Assembly: GCA_964445985.1 (NCBI GenBank)
Contig: CAYUMU010000017.1
Span: 1 to 64,000, forward strand
Direction of reading: 5' to 3'
Origin: CAYUMU01 sp964445985
GTDB lineage: Bacteria > Planctomycetota > Planctomycetia > Pirellulales > S012-138
DNA length: 64,000 bases
Shown here: positions 45,241-54,526 of the stretch, one piece after another
How positions within the stretch are numbered: the stretch's first letter is position 1
How the letters are laid out: each line of letters begins with the position of its first letter
Notes under the pieces: model-generated
Told to the model about the DNA's origin: nothing
Seen by the model: only the letters and a program-made list of their open reading frames with translations
The model's database searches: none
Program-made: the position numbers and the translations under genes

Positions 45241-46236
45241 CTACGAAGCAAGCGGAGCAATCTCGCTGGCCATTTCATGAGCCCAGGCGGCCGCCCCCAG
45301 GCTGGTGGCGTCGTCTCCCAGCTTGGCGGCCACCACCTTAAAGGTTTGCTCAAAGCTGGGCATCACCCGCTGTTTGCAGGCTTTCTCCACTTCGTCCACG
45401 AACAGCTTGCTCATCGCCTCGACCAGGCCGCCGCCGAGTACCACCACGTCGGGCAGCAGCAGGTTGATCACGCCCCCCATCGCAATGCCGATTTCAAAGG
45501 CGGCATCGCGCACGATCTGCTCCACAATTTTGTCGCCCGCCTTGATCGAGTCGGCCAAGGCACTGCTGCGAATGTTCGTCAGGTCGGTTCCACAGTTTTT
45601 CATCAGGTGCGGGGCCTGGCCTCGATAGGCCGCCTGCGCCGCCGCCGCCGAAATGGCCAGCCGGCTCGCCACGGCTTCCAAGCAGCCGCGCCGACCGCAG
45701 CCACAGCGGGGACCGTCGGGGTCCACCGGCACATGGCCGATCTCCATGGCGCTGCTCACCTTGCCTCGCAAAATACGGCCCTGGTACACGCAGCCGCCGC
45801 CGATGCCCGTCCCGGGAAACACCCCCACCACGCACCGCGCGTCGCGTCCGGCCCCAAACCGGTATTCCCCATACACGCCGGCGTCAACGTCGTTGAGAAT
45901 CACCGTGGGACAGCCGAATTCCTTTTCCATCAGCTCCTTGATCGGCACCTTTTTCCAACCCAAGTTGGGGGTGTCGAGCAAAATGCCGCGATCCAAATCG
46001 AGCGGACCAGGACAGGCCATGCCAATGCCAGCCAACGCCTTGCGATCGATGTTGGCGTCTTTCAGGGCCCCATCAATCACCTGAATAATGCGGGCCACCC
46101 CCGCCTCGGCCCCTTCCGCCCCCTTGGTCCGTTTCCGCTGCCGTCCCAGTTTTTGGAACTGCGCGTCGAAGACCGTGGCCAGCATCTTCGTGCCGCCTAA
46201 GTCAAATCCAATCCAGGAAGTGTCTGGCTTGTTCAT
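45241..46236 (-). CDS. ROK family sugar kinase/transcriptional regulator-type protein, glucokinase-like
   Basis: 331 residues. ATP-binding start GFDLGGTKMLATVFD, sugar site GMACPGPLD, active-site Asp in VILNDVDAGVYGEYRFGAG, the phosphate loop GVFPGTGIGGGCVYQG, the ROK signature with MEIGHVPVD, and the zinc-binding CGCGRRGCLEAVAS. No N-terminal DNA-binding domain is present, so this is a kinase and not a repressor. It most likely phosphorylates glucose or a related hexose. Single gene, convergent with the upstream unknown gene. Confidence 0.92.
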   Translation of the reverse strand: MNKPDTSWIGFDLGGTKMLATVFDAQFQKLGRQRKRTKGAEGAEAGVARIIQVIDGALKDANIDRKALAGIGMACPGPLDLDRGILLDTPNLGWKKVPIKELMEKEFGCPTVILNDVDAGVYGEYRFGAGRDARCVVGVFPGTGIGGGCVYQGRILRGKVSSAMEIGHVPVDPDGPRCGCGRRGCLEAVASRLAISAAAAQAAYRGQAPHLMKNCGTDLTNIRSSALADSIKAGDKIVEQIVRDAAFEIGIAMGGVINLLLPDVVVLGGGLVEAMSKLFVDEVEKACKQRVMPSFEQTFKVVAAKLGDDATSLGAAAWAHEMASEIAPLAS

Positions 46237-46507
46237 CGCGGTACTGTCGCTGGGAAATGAGGATGTTGCCGATTCCGCTCGACCGCCCTGGCCGCCAGGG
46301 CAGTTGCCGTATTGTAAGATGCTGGAGAGACAATTCTACCGGTTGCGTAAACGGCACTCGGTGTTCCTGCTTCCGCGCCGGCCAACCACCCGCGCTCGGC
46401 GCGGCGCCCTCACCGAGCCAGGGCGGGGCCAATTCGCCGATCGAGCCATCTGGCGGGACGGCATCCGGCCATCGTCCAAAAACTAGGTCAAGCGAGGAAA
46501 GAAGCCA

Positions 46508-46987
46508 ATGAATGAGCCCCCGAAAAAACCCCTTTCGCCCGCGCGCCTTAACCTCAGCCGTGGCCGGATGCCTTGGCGGGTCCTGTTCGCTGTCCTGCTG
46601 GGGCTATCCTCCCTGGCGCGCGCGGACCAAGATTCCCCGCCCCTGCGCGTCATGAGCTTCAACATTCGCTACGGCGCCGCGAACGACGGCCAAAACGCCT
46701 GGGACAACCGCCGCGAAGGCGTGAAACAAGCCATTGCCCGCTTCCATCCCGACCTGCTCTCGGCCCAAGAAGTGCTCGATTTTCAGGCAAAAGCATTGCA
46801 AGAAATGCTGCCAGGCTACGGATTTGTAGGGGTCGGCCGGGCCGATGGACGAACCGAGGGCGAGTTCTCCCTCCACGAATGGGTAGTTCGCGAAATTAAT
46901 CCACGAAAATCTGGAAGCAGATTATTGACGACGCTCGGCGTCTCTGGCATATTGATGCGTACGGGCCTCCTGCCCCGGCCCGTATGA
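46508..46987 (+). pseudogene. Endonuclease/exonuclease/phosphatase family protein, C-terminally truncated
   Basis: The N-terminal part matches the EEP fold: signal-like VLFAVLLGLSSLARADQ, then LRVMSFNIRYGAANDGQNAW, DNRREGVKQAIARFHPDLLS, AQEVLDFQAKALQEMLPGYG and VGVGRADGRTEGEFS. After that the family pattern stops; the remaining 40 or so residues (HEWVVREINPRKSGSR, then LLTTLGVSGILMRTGLLPRP) are unlike EEP proteins and are encoded by a run of RNA hairpins. EEP proteins normally continue 120-150 residues more and carry a second catalytic set (D-x-N and S-D-H), absent here. It is likely a broken gene. Confidence 0.75.
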
Positions 46988-47029
46988 GCCTCGTCCCGAC
47001 CCTGCCCCTCGGGACGGGGCATTTTTTTT
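46908..47029 (+). ncRNA. Four consecutive stem-loops ending in an intrinsic terminator (candidate structured RNA or attenuator)
   Basis: Stems in order: AATCT-GGAAGC-AGATT (46908-46923), GACGC-TCG-GCGTC (46930-46942), TACGGGCC/GGCCCGTA (46960-46984) and CGTCCCG/CGGGACG (46992-47016), followed by GGGC and eight T at 47022-47029. The final stem plus U-run is a textbook terminator. The whole block is in the tail of the broken EEP gene and codes a ten-residue frame ending at the TGA at 46985. The neighbours do not explain it. Confidence 0.6.
46992..47029 (+). terminator. Rho-independent terminator
   Basis: CGTCCCG (46992-46998), loop of 11, CGGGACG (47010-47016), then GGGCA and eight T. It is the clearest intrinsic terminator in the window, ending transcription before kdsD. 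Confidence 0.85.
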
Positions 47030-47207
47030 ACGCCGCCTCAAATCTGCCCCTGGCGCGGCTGCCGAACTGCCGAACCCAGTTCTCGAACTGCGTTGCACCA
47101 TTGGGCCTCCCCCGCTAGAATCCCCGCCCCGCGGCTGCGCTCCCCACGCGCTCCTTGGCCGCGCCCTGCGCTGGATCGAGACACCTTACTGAACGGCAGG
47201 TATCGGA

Positions 47208-48287
47208 ATGGAAGCCGATCGACCCTTGCCCCCGGCTCTTACGCCGCTGGAGCAACTTCGCTGCGGAAAAGAAGTCATTGCCGCCTATGCTGGCACGCTC
47301 TCCGACCTGGCCGGACGGCTCGGCGCTCGCTTCTGCGAGGCGGCCGACCTGTTGTTTGAATGCCGCGGCAGCGTGATCGTCTCTGGCATGGGCAAGGCCG
47401 GCCTCATCGGGCAAAAAATCACCGCCACCCTGGCCTCCATCGGCACGCGCAGTCATTACCTGCACCCGGCCGAAGCCATGCACGGCGACCTGGGCCGGGT
47501 CCATCGCGACGATGTAATGCTCATCTTCTCGCAAAGCGGCGAGACCGAAGAAGTGCTGCGAATGCTCCCCTCGCTGGCAGAGTTCGGCGTGCCGATGGTC
47601 GCCGTAACCTGCCGGCCTAAAAGCAGTTTAGGAAGGGCCGCCGCCATCGTGCTCGACCTCGGTCCCATCGAAGAAGCCTGCCCCCTGGGCCTGGCCCCCA
47701 CGACCAGCGCCGCTGCCATGCTGGCGATGGGCGACGCCCTGGCACTGGTGGTCAGCCGCATGCGGCGGTTTGAAGCCAGCGATTTTGCCCGCTTCCACCC
47801 CGGCGGCAGCCTGGGATTCCGGCTCAGCCGCGTGGAGGATAATCTACGACCGCTGGATGAGTGTCGGGTGGCGAACGAGAAACAAACCGTTCGCGGCGTA
47901 TTCGTCGGCCTGTGCCGGCCCGGCCGCCGCACGGGCGCTATTATGCTGGTGAACGACGACGGACAGCTCACCGGCCTGTTCACCGATAGCGACCTGGCTC
48001 GGCTGTTCGAGCGGCGGAACGAATCGGCCCTCGATGCCCCGATTTGCACCGTCATGACGGCCCGACCGCTGTGCGTGCGGCAGGGGGCGCCCATGAGTCA
48101 GGCCGTGGAATTGCTAGGGCAACGAAAAATCAGCGAATTGCCCGTGGTCGATGCCGCGGGTCGCCCGCTGGGGTTGATCGACGTGACCGATATTGTGTCC
48201 CATTTACCCAAGGAATCGGAGAGCCTGTTGCCGGGAGCTTCGCAAGTGCCCGCCCCTGGCTCGCCATCCCGAGCCCGCACGGCATAA
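47208..48287 (+). CDS. kdsD: Arabinose-5-phosphate isomerase (KpsF/GutQ/KdsD family)
   Basis: 359 residues. The SIS domain carries VSGMGKAGLIGQKITATLAS and YLHPAEAMHGDLGRVHRDD, FSQSGETEEVLRML, and PTTSAAAMLAMGDALA; then FHPGGSLGFRL leads to two CBS domains (VFVGLCRPGRRTGAIMLVND, MTARPLCVRQGAPMSQAVEL, ISELPVVDAAGRPLGLIDVT). It interconverts ribulose-5-phosphate and arabinose-5-phosphate, the first step to KDO. It leads the kdsD-kdsC-OstA unit. A Pro/Ser tail of about 25 residues is unusual. Confidence 0.94.
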   Translation: MEADRPLPPALTPLEQLRCGKEVIAAYAGTLSDLAGRLGARFCEAADLLFECRGSVIVSGMGKAGLIGQKITATLASIGTRSHYLHPAEAMHGDLGRVHRDDVMLIFSQSGETEEVLRMLPSLAEFGVPMVAVTCRPKSSLGRAAAIVLDLGPIEEACPLGLAPTTSAAAMLAMGDALALVVSRMRRFEASDFARFHPGGSLGFRLSRVEDNLRPLDECRVANEKQTVRGVFVGLCRPGRRTGAIMLVNDDGQLTGLFTDSDLARLFERRNESALDAPICTVMTARPLCVRQGAPMSQAVELLGQRKISELPVVDAAGRPLGLIDVTDIVSHLPKESESLLPGASQVPAPGSPSRARTA

Positions 48288-48396
48288 TTGATATTAATAT
48301 TGATGCTGAGTGAAGCGGTTGCCTCGCACGCGGCGGCATCCGTCTCACCCGCGTGGCCATGTTGCGAAGCAGCTCTATCCGCTGGCGATCCATCTG

Positions 48397-48924
48397 ATGA
48401 AACTACCGCAGAAGTGCCAGGCCATTGAACTGATTCTCGCCGATGTCGACGGCGTGCTCACCGACGGTGGACTGGTGTACGACAACCAGGGGATCGAGTC
48501 CAAACGGTTTCACGTGCGCGACGGCTTTGGCGTGCGACTCTGGCAAAGGGCAGGAGGACGCTTCGGCCTGATCACCGGTCGCAGCTCGCACATGGTTCGC
48601 ATGAGAGCGGCCGAACTGGAAATCACCGTGTTAAGGCAAGGCAGCCAAGACAAGCTGGCAGCCGTGAAAGAAGTGCTGGAGGAATTGAAGCTTTCGCCGA
48701 CCCGAGTTTGCTACATCGGCGACGACTTGCCCGACCTGTCCGCCGTACAGTACGTGGGGCTGGGGGTGGCTGTCGCCGATGCGTGCCCCGAACTCAAAGC
48801 GGCGGCCGCGTATGTCACCACGTCGGCCGGCGGACAGGGCGCCGCTCGCGAAACCGTGGAAATGATCTTGAAAGCCCAGCGCCGTTGGGACGATTTGATT
48901 CAAACGTACTCGTTAACCCAATAG
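48397..48924 (+). CDS. kdsC: 3-deoxy-D-manno-octulosonate 8-phosphate phosphatase (KdsC)
   Basis: 175 residues from ATG 48397, the family's usual length; the frame from GTG 48310 is unlikely. HAD-superfamily C0 (cap-less) motifs: ILADVDGVLTDGGLVYDNQG, FHVRDGFGVRLWQ, LITGRSSHMVRMRAAEL and VCYIGDDLPDLSAVQYVGLG. It dephosphorylates KDO-8-phosphate and works as a tetramer. It follows kdsD after 109 bases. The pair indicates KDO for LPS. Confident. Confidence 0.94.
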   Translation: MKLPQKCQAIELILADVDGVLTDGGLVYDNQGIESKRFHVRDGFGVRLWQRAGGRFGLITGRSSHMVRMRAAELEITVLRQGSQDKLAAVKEVLEELKLSPTRVCYIGDDLPDLSAVQYVGLGVAVADACPELKAAAAYVTTSAGGQGAARETVEMILKAQRRWDDLIQTYSLTQ

Positions 48925-48988
48925 GGTAGCCGCCAGCGATGCGATAGCATTGCCGCACCGTGGCCGGAAATGGAATTCAACCCCGGGG

Positions 48989-51900
48989 ATGGCCGTGGGC
49001 TTACGCCTGCTCAGAATCGCCGTTAGCGCTGCCGCCGTGTTCGTAGCCTATACCTGCTACGCCTGGTTGGCCGTGCCCTGGATTGAGCCAGCCGCGGCCG
49101 TGGTCGAGGCACACGACGGTCCGCTGCCCCCACGGCCAGATCGCAACGTCACTCCGCCCGACGATTCCATGCTGGCCTGGTTTGGCCACCAACCGGGCGC
49201 CTGGGAGCTGGAGAGCCCCAAACGCCTGCAAAACGACCAGGGCATATTGTTGCTGCAAGAGTACACCAACCTGGGGTCCGGCAAGCTCAAGATCAAGCCC
49301 TGCACCATTGTGTTCATGTCCGACGATGAATCCAAACCCCGCGAGCAACGCATCCGCGAGGCCACCATTCTGCAAGCCCCCGACGGCGCGATCCTCAAAT
49401 TCGATCAAGAAATCGACCTTCGCCGCGGTGACGTCGGCAAGGTCGAAAGCGGCCTGCTGCTGGGCAAGGTAACCATCCGCAGCGATCAAAAACTGCCAGG
49501 GCCGGCCGACGACCTGATGATCTCCACGTTCGACGTGGCCCTCACGACCGAAGCCATCACCACCCCGCATACCGTGCAGTTCCGCTGGGGCGCCAATCAT
49601 GGCTCGGGCCGAGGCATGCAGATCGATCTGCTCGACGACAAAACGGCCAAAAAGCAGGGGGTGGCAAACAAGTTCGGCCGCGTGAAACTGCTGACCCTCG
49701 CGCACGATGTGCAAATGAACTTCCAGTTCAAAGGGCACGCCGGTCCCACCGATATTGCCGCGGCCGCTGCCTCCGATGCTCCCGAGGGAGCCACTCCGGC
49801 CGACCAAACTCCGGCCGAGGCGGCCGCCAAACCGCCCACCCCGGTCACCATCACTTGCCGCGGCCCGTTCCGTTTTGACTTTGCCCGGCACGTGGCCACC
49901 TTCCAAGAACAGGTGGACGTGCTCCGCATCAACACCCCGGGCGCCAGCGACCGCCTGGCCTGCGAACTGCTCGAATTGCATCTCGCGCCCGACGACACCG
50001 CCGAAGCCCAAACGGCCACCGCCGAAAGCGGCTTCCCCAAACTCAAGGCCAAACGGCTCGTGGCCAAGGGCAACCCCGTGGTGCTCAGCGCGCCGTCGTC
50101 GGCCGTGTATGCCCGCGGCGAGTTGCTCACCTACGAGATCGATACGCGGCGAATCAGCCTCGAATCGGCTCGCGAAGTGGTCTTCCGCGAACAAACCAAC
50201 GAAATCCACGCCCAGCAGTTGCACTACCAACCTGGCCCCGAAGGCCGGATCGGCCAGTTCCTGGCGGTGGGCGAAGGCTGGATGAGTTGGATCATTCCCA
50301 ACAAGGCCCGCAGCGGCGCTGGCATGCTGGGCGGAGGCCCGCGGGCCGGGCAACCAGCCGCGCCCGCTGGAAATGAACCAGCCCGCCGGTTCGACGCCCG
50401 CTGGACCAAGCAACTCCACGCCCGCCCCCACGAAGGCCAGCAAGTCATTTCGATGGAAGGGCAAACCGTCAGCCAGATGACGGGCATGGGCAAGATCGCC
50501 GCCGAAGAAGTGCACGTGTGGCTGCGCGAAGACCTGGTGCTGCCAGAAAACCCCCAGCCCGGCAGCACGCCCAAGCCCAAGCCTCAACTCACACCCCAGC
50601 GCATGATGGCCCGGGGCGGCGTCGATATCGATTCCGACCAACTCACCGGCCGCACCGACAAGCTCGAAGCCTGGTTTGTGGAAGCAGCGCCCCGCGTGGG
50701 CAGCATGGCGAAACCAGCGGCTGAACTTGCCTCCAGCGTGCCCGAGGGCTATTTGCACTACGTTGCCCGGCCGCCGATCGAAGACGGCCATGCGCAAGCG
50801 TCCGCGTCAGTCACGCGTCAACCTTGGGTCGTCCGTGGCCAATCGCCTTCGCCTGTCGCACCGGCGAGTCCCCTCCATAGTCGTCCCGCGCGCGCGGTTA
50901 TCCCCGGTGCCTTGCCAGGCCTGCCGCCAGCGACCTTGCCGGGAACATTCCATGGCCAATTCCCCGCCGCCGCGCCAGCGGCAATGCAAGCAGTTCGCCC
51001 CCACGGCTTGCCCGTCGCCGATGCCCGCGCCGTGGCGCCGCGGCGTCCCGTGCAACCCGTCGTCTATAACGGCTCATTGCCCGCGCCTGCCGCCGAAAAG
51101 CGACCGCAGCGGTTCCATGTTCGCGGCGATTTGATCCGCTTGGAAATGCGGATCGTCGCCAAGCAGATGGAGCTTTCGGAAGTGGTGGTGAGCGGCAACG
51201 CGCAGCTCAACGAAACCCAAACCCCCGAGCCGGGCGAGCGTCCGCTGCTGATCACCGGCGACCGCGTGCACGCCGTGCAACAACAGCCCGACGCGGCCGT
51301 GGTGACCGTGGTTGGCAAGCCGGGCCATGTCGAAGGCCGAGGGCTGGCGCTCGATGGCGCGGCCGTGAACCTGGATCAGGCCGCCAACAAGGTTTGGATC
51401 GACGGCGCCGGACGCATGACCCTGATCATCGACCGCGATCTACAAGGCGAACCCACCGCGCAAGCCCAGCCGCTCTATGTCGATTGGCAGGGGAGCATGC
51501 TCTTCGACGGCCGCCAGGCCACCTTCGAACGGCAAGTGGTCGCATTCCGCCAACAAGAAAAACTACAGACCGAAACGCTTGAAGTGCTGTTCACCGATCA
51601 GGTGTCGTTCCGCCGCCAGACGCGGCCCGCCGAGCGGCCCGAGGTGGCCACCCTCCGCTGCCGCGGCGGCGTGTTCATGGAACGCCGCATGCTCGACCAG
51701 CACCAGCAGCTCGAATCATTCGAACAAACGCAAACGCAGGATCTCACCATCGACCAGCGAACGGGAGCCGTGTTCGCCGCGGGGCCTGGCTGGATCAATC
51801 GCCGTGGCTTCACCCGCCGCGGCAGCGGCAGCCCTCTCAGCTCCAGCCGCGGCGCGCTGGCGGGCGCTTCGGCCGCGACGACCGAAGGCGAAAAGCAACT

Positions 51901-52459
51901 CACGTTCTTGCGCGTGGAATTCAATCGCAGCATCACCGGCAATTACCGTAGCCGGCAAATGATCTTTGCCGACCTGGTGCAAACGGTGTACGCCCCCATC
52001 CCCAATTGGGATGCCAAGGCCAACCCCGACCGCCCCGATCAGCTCGGACCCCAAGGCGTGGTGCTCAACTGCCAGAAGCTCACCGTCACCGAAATGCAGG
52101 CAGGGCAAGATCGTCGCTGGTTTGAGCTGGCCGCCGAAGGCAACACCGTGGTCGAAGGCCAGGCCTTCACGGCCAATGCCGACCGCCTCACCTATACCGA
52201 AGACAAAAGCCTGCTCATCCTGGAAGGCACCCCGCGCGCCGCGGCCGAACTCTGGCGGCAAGAACGTCTCGGCGGCAAAGTCTCCCGAGCCGCCGCCCGC
52301 AAGATCATGTTCTGGAGCGACACCAACCGCATTGAAGTGGACGGCGCCGAATTCCTCGATCTCAGCCAACTCCCCCGCGGCCCGAATCCCCCGGCCGGAG
52401 CAACGCCGCCAGCAACGCCCAGCACCGGCCAGGCCCCCAGCACACGCGTACCACGCTAG
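48989..52459 (+). CDS. Giant LptC/LptA (OstA)-like LPS transport protein
   Basis: 1156 residues from ATG 48989, with a TTG 13 codons earlier as alternative. A single N-terminal membrane helix (LRIAVSAAAVFVAYTCYAWL) looks like the LptC anchor. The remainder is beta-rich with several OstA-like units: ITCRGPFRFDFARHVATFQ near residue 290, FHVRGDLIRLEMRIVAKQM and SEVVVSGNAQLNETQT near 730, and VVEGQAFTANADRLTYTEDK then SLLILEGTPRAAAELWRQER near the end. These match the periodic jelly-roll strands of LptA. A Pro/Ala linker lies around 610-700. LptA is about 185 residues in E. coli, so this is a fusion. Placement after kdsD-kdsC matches the E. coli kdsC-lptC-lptA order; lptB is missing. Confidence 0.8.
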   Translation: MAVGLRLLRIAVSAAAVFVAYTCYAWLAVPWIEPAAAVVEAHDGPLPPRPDRNVTPPDDSMLAWFGHQPGAWELESPKRLQNDQGILLLQEYTNLGSGKLKIKPCTIVFMSDDESKPREQRIREATILQAPDGAILKFDQEIDLRRGDVGKVESGLLLGKVTIRSDQKLPGPADDLMISTFDVALTTEAITTPHTVQFRWGANHGSGRGMQIDLLDDKTAKKQGVANKFGRVKLLTLAHDVQMNFQFKGHAGPTDIAAAAASDAPEGATPADQTPAEAAAKPPTPVTITCRGPFRFDFARHVATFQEQVDVLRINTPGASDRLACELLELHLAPDDTAEAQTATAESGFPKLKAKRLVAKGNPVVLSAPSSAVYARGELLTYEIDTRRISLESAREVVFREQTNEIHAQQLHYQPGPEGRIGQFLAVGEGWMSWIIPNKARSGAGMLGGGPRAGQPAAPAGNEPARRFDARWTKQLHARPHEGQQVISMEGQTVSQMTGMGKIAAEEVHVWLREDLVLPENPQPGSTPKPKPQLTPQRMMARGGVDIDSDQLTGRTDKLEAWFVEAAPRVGSMAKPAAELASSVPEGYLHYVARPPIEDGHAQASASVTRQPWVVRGQSPSPVAPASPLHSRPARAVIPGALPGLPPATLPGTFHGQFPAAAPAAMQAVRPHGLPVADARAVAPRRPVQPVVYNGSLPAPAAEKRPQRFHVRGDLIRLEMRIVAKQMELSEVVVSGNAQLNETQTPEPGERPLLITGDRVHAVQQQPDAAVVTVVGKPGHVEGRGLALDGAAVNLDQAANKVWIDGAGRMTLIIDRDLQGEPTAQAQPLYVDWQGSMLFDGRQATFERQVVAFRQQEKLQTETLEVLFTDQVSFRRQTRPAERPEVATLRCRGGVFMERRMLDQHQQLESFEQTQTQDLTIDQRTGAVFAAGPGWINRRGFTRRGSGSPLSSSRGALAGASAATTEGEKQLTFLRVEFNRSITGNYRSRQMIFADLVQTVYAPIPNWDAKANPDRPDQLGPQGVVLNCQKLTVTEMQAGQDRRWFELAAEGNTVVEGQAFTANADRLTYTEDKSLLILEGTPRAAAELWRQERLGGKVSRAAARKIMFWSDTNRIEVDGAEFLDLSQLPRGPNPPAGATPPATPSTGQAPSTRVPR

Positions 52460-52670
52460 CGCAGGTCGACGGTCGCCGACCGCGGCCTGATCGCTGGGCA
52501 GTTGCAGCGAACCCGCGCCGTCATGGGCCGCTGGACGTGGCAGCGGGGGCTCGCGGCGAGGATCACGCCGACACGCGGATTCTTGGGCGAGGACGCCCCC
52601 GGCCACAAGAAGGCGAGTCGCGACTTACCGTTTGCCCGCATGTCGCTGGCGTTGCGACTTCTAGCCTGAC

Positions 52671-52676
52671 TATACT
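52671..52676 (+). promoter_or_regulatory. Candidate -10 box upstream of the DUF1559 pair
   Basis: TATACT at 52671, 50 bases before the first DUF1559 ATG. No -35 at standard spacing; TTGCGA is only 13 bases away. Confidence 0.3.
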
Positions 52677-52725
52677 AAAGGCTACCCGGGGGGGAACACA
52701 TCCGCTCAATCGCAAGGAGGGCGCG

Positions 52726-53610
52726 ATGTCCATGTCTCACGATTCTGATTCGGCAGGGCAGATTGGCTCGACGGAAATGGCTGGCCGCCGGTTTCCCTGG
52801 ATTCAACTGCTGGTGGTGGTTGGCATTCTTGGGTTGCTGTGCGCGCTGTTGTCTCCGGCGATCCATCGCGGCCGCGGTCGTCGCGTAGACACGTGCCGTA
52901 ATAACATGCGCGGCGTGGTAACCGCGGTTGTCGCCTTTGAAGCCAAAATGACCATCTATCCTGGCTTTGCGGGTCGCCTCGACGGCTTCGAACGCCCTTT
53001 GATGTTCGTGTTACTGCCCGAGATGGAGCGGAACGATATTTACAATGCTTTCCGTTCGTACGGCGCCGATGGGCTGCCAGCGGAAGCCGATTCGCTCTAT
53101 TTCGAATTTCTCCAATGCCCTGAAAACCCCCGCGACCGGATGACCGCGGCCATGGCGTTCATCTTCAATACCGGCATGCCCGACGTTGAACAGGAACCCC
53201 ACGACCTGCCGGCCAACGGCGTTTTCTTTCGGACGCCGAAGTTTGGCTCCAAGTATCTCGCCGAACACGACGGCATGACCAATACGCTGCTGATCTCGGA
53301 GCGGATCGCCGGTCCGCCGTGGACCAGTCGCCAGGAATACGAGATCGGCATGGTCTGGCATCCGCGCTATGCCAAGTGGCGCCTTCCACCGGCGGGCGAT
53401 CCCTACTACTTCAGCCGGCCTTCGAGCCATCACAAGGGCTACGTGAATGTGGCTTTTGCGGACAGCCACGTGCGAGCATTAAGCAACGACATCGACTACC
53501 GAGTTTATGCGCAATTGCTCACTTCCAACGGGGCCGAAGCCCAGTATGCCGACACTTTGGAATGGGTGCCGGCGGAGTTTCGCCAACCACTGGCAGAGGG
53601 GGCTTACTGA
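52726..53610 (+). CDS. DUF1559 pseudopilin-like protein (first of a pair)
   Basis: 294 residues from ATG 52726 with a textbook AAGGAGG site. The N-terminus has a type IV pilin-like hydrophobic helix (PWIQLLVVVGILGLLCALLS) after a basic stretch; the canonical Gly-Phe-Thr cleavage motif is replaced by GRRFPW. The DUF1559 core follows (CRNNMRGVVTAVVAFEAKM, LPEMERNDIYNAFRSYGADG) and the C-terminal FADSHV motif in place of the usual H-X9-DG. Families of this type are abundant in planctomycetes; functions are unknown but may concern surface filaments. The stop overlaps the next ATG by one base (TGATG). Confidence 0.88.
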   Translation: MSMSHDSDSAGQIGSTEMAGRRFPWIQLLVVVGILGLLCALLSPAIHRGRGRRVDTCRNNMRGVVTAVVAFEAKMTIYPGFAGRLDGFERPLMFVLLPEMERNDIYNAFRSYGADGLPAEADSLYFEFLQCPENPRDRMTAAMAFIFNTGMPDVEQEPHDLPANGVFFRTPKFGSKYLAEHDGMTNTLLISERIAGPPWTSRQEYEIGMVWHPRYAKWRLPPAGDPYYFSRPSSHHKGYVNVAFADSHVRALSNDIDYRVYAQLLTSNGAEAQYADTLEWVPAEFRQPLAEGAY

Positions 53611-54497
53611 TGGCTTGGCATGCATCTTCGCGAACCGGTTTCTCCGTGCGCGACTTGCTGATTGCCGTGGCGGCGATTGGGCTGTTGCTCGTATTGGCGA
53701 TGTATTGGGTCGGAAACGGCCCGGAGTCCGCAGGTCGCCAGAATGCCTGCCGCTACAACATGCGTTCGGTCGCCACGGCAATCATCTCCTACGAAAGTAT
53801 TCAAAACGTCTACCCCGGCTTCGTGCATCTCAACGAAAGCGGGTTTGAACGGCCGTTGATATTTGAACTCATGCCGCACCTGGAGCGAATGGACATCTAC
53901 CGCGCATACGGGCCGCTTCCCCAGGATGGACTGCCGGCGGAGGCAGATACCCTGTTCTTGGAATTCCTCCAGTGCCCTTCCAACCCTTTGCCGCGAAACT
54001 CTGGGGGGACGAACATTGTATTCAACACGGGCATGCCCGATCTGCCCGCGCACTTCCCTCGCGACCTGCCAGCCAACGGCGTCTTTCAGAACCTGCGGCC
54101 TGGCCCCGCGGGCGAGAAAGCGGTTCGCACGAGTACCGCCGATCTCACGCAAGGCGATGGCGCGGTGAACACCCTGTTGTTATCCGAAAGCCTGTACGCC
54201 GGAAACTGGACGAGCCGCGTGGAGCATGAAATCGGCATGGTCTGGCATCCCCGTTACGCGGGCGTGACGGCGCGATCGCAGGGTGATCCCTACATTACCG
54301 CGCGCCCTTCGAGCAACCACCCGGGCGTATGCAACGTGGGCTTCGCCGATAGCCATGTGCGCATACTGAACAATAACATCGACTATCGCCTGTACGTACA
54401 ATTGCTCACGACCAATAGCGACGAGGCAAAATTCGTCGACACGCTGACGCTGGTGCCGGAGGAGTTTCGCCAACCGCTCAAGGAAGGTGACTACTGA
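53610..54497 (+). CDS. DUF1559 pseudopilin-like protein (second of a pair)
   Basis: 295 residues, overlapping the previous gene by one base (TGATG), so expression is coupled. N-terminus SVRDLLIAVAAIGLLLVLAM is a pilin-type helix. The core parallels the first protein (CRYNMRSVATAIISYESIQN, MPHLERMDIYRAYGPLPQDG, VFNTGMPDLPAHFPRDLPAN, HEIGMVWHPRYA) and ends VGFADSHVRILNNNIDYRL. The two are clear paralogues made by a local duplication, with EFRQPL near both C-termini. Partner or filament role unknown. Confidence 0.88.
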   Translation: MAWHASSRTGFSVRDLLIAVAAIGLLLVLAMYWVGNGPESAGRQNACRYNMRSVATAIISYESIQNVYPGFVHLNESGFERPLIFELMPHLERMDIYRAYGPLPQDGLPAEADTLFLEFLQCPSNPLPRNSGGTNIVFNTGMPDLPAHFPRDLPANGVFQNLRPGPAGEKAVRTSTADLTQGDGAVNTLLLSESLYAGNWTSRVEHEIGMVWHPRYAGVTARSQGDPYITARPSSNHPGVCNVGFADSHVRILNNNIDYRLYVQLLTTNSDEAKFVDTLTLVPEEFRQPLKEGDY

Positions 54498-54526
54498 ACG
54501 GGAGCAGACTTGCCCTCCCCCGTCTC

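Noticed and set aside
46955..46987. Ten-codon leader peptide (MRTGLLPRPV) of an attenuator
   Set aside because: No run of a single amino acid, no biosynthetic operon directly downstream, and it lies in frame with the broken EEP gene, so the leader idea stays unproven and is not called as a gene.
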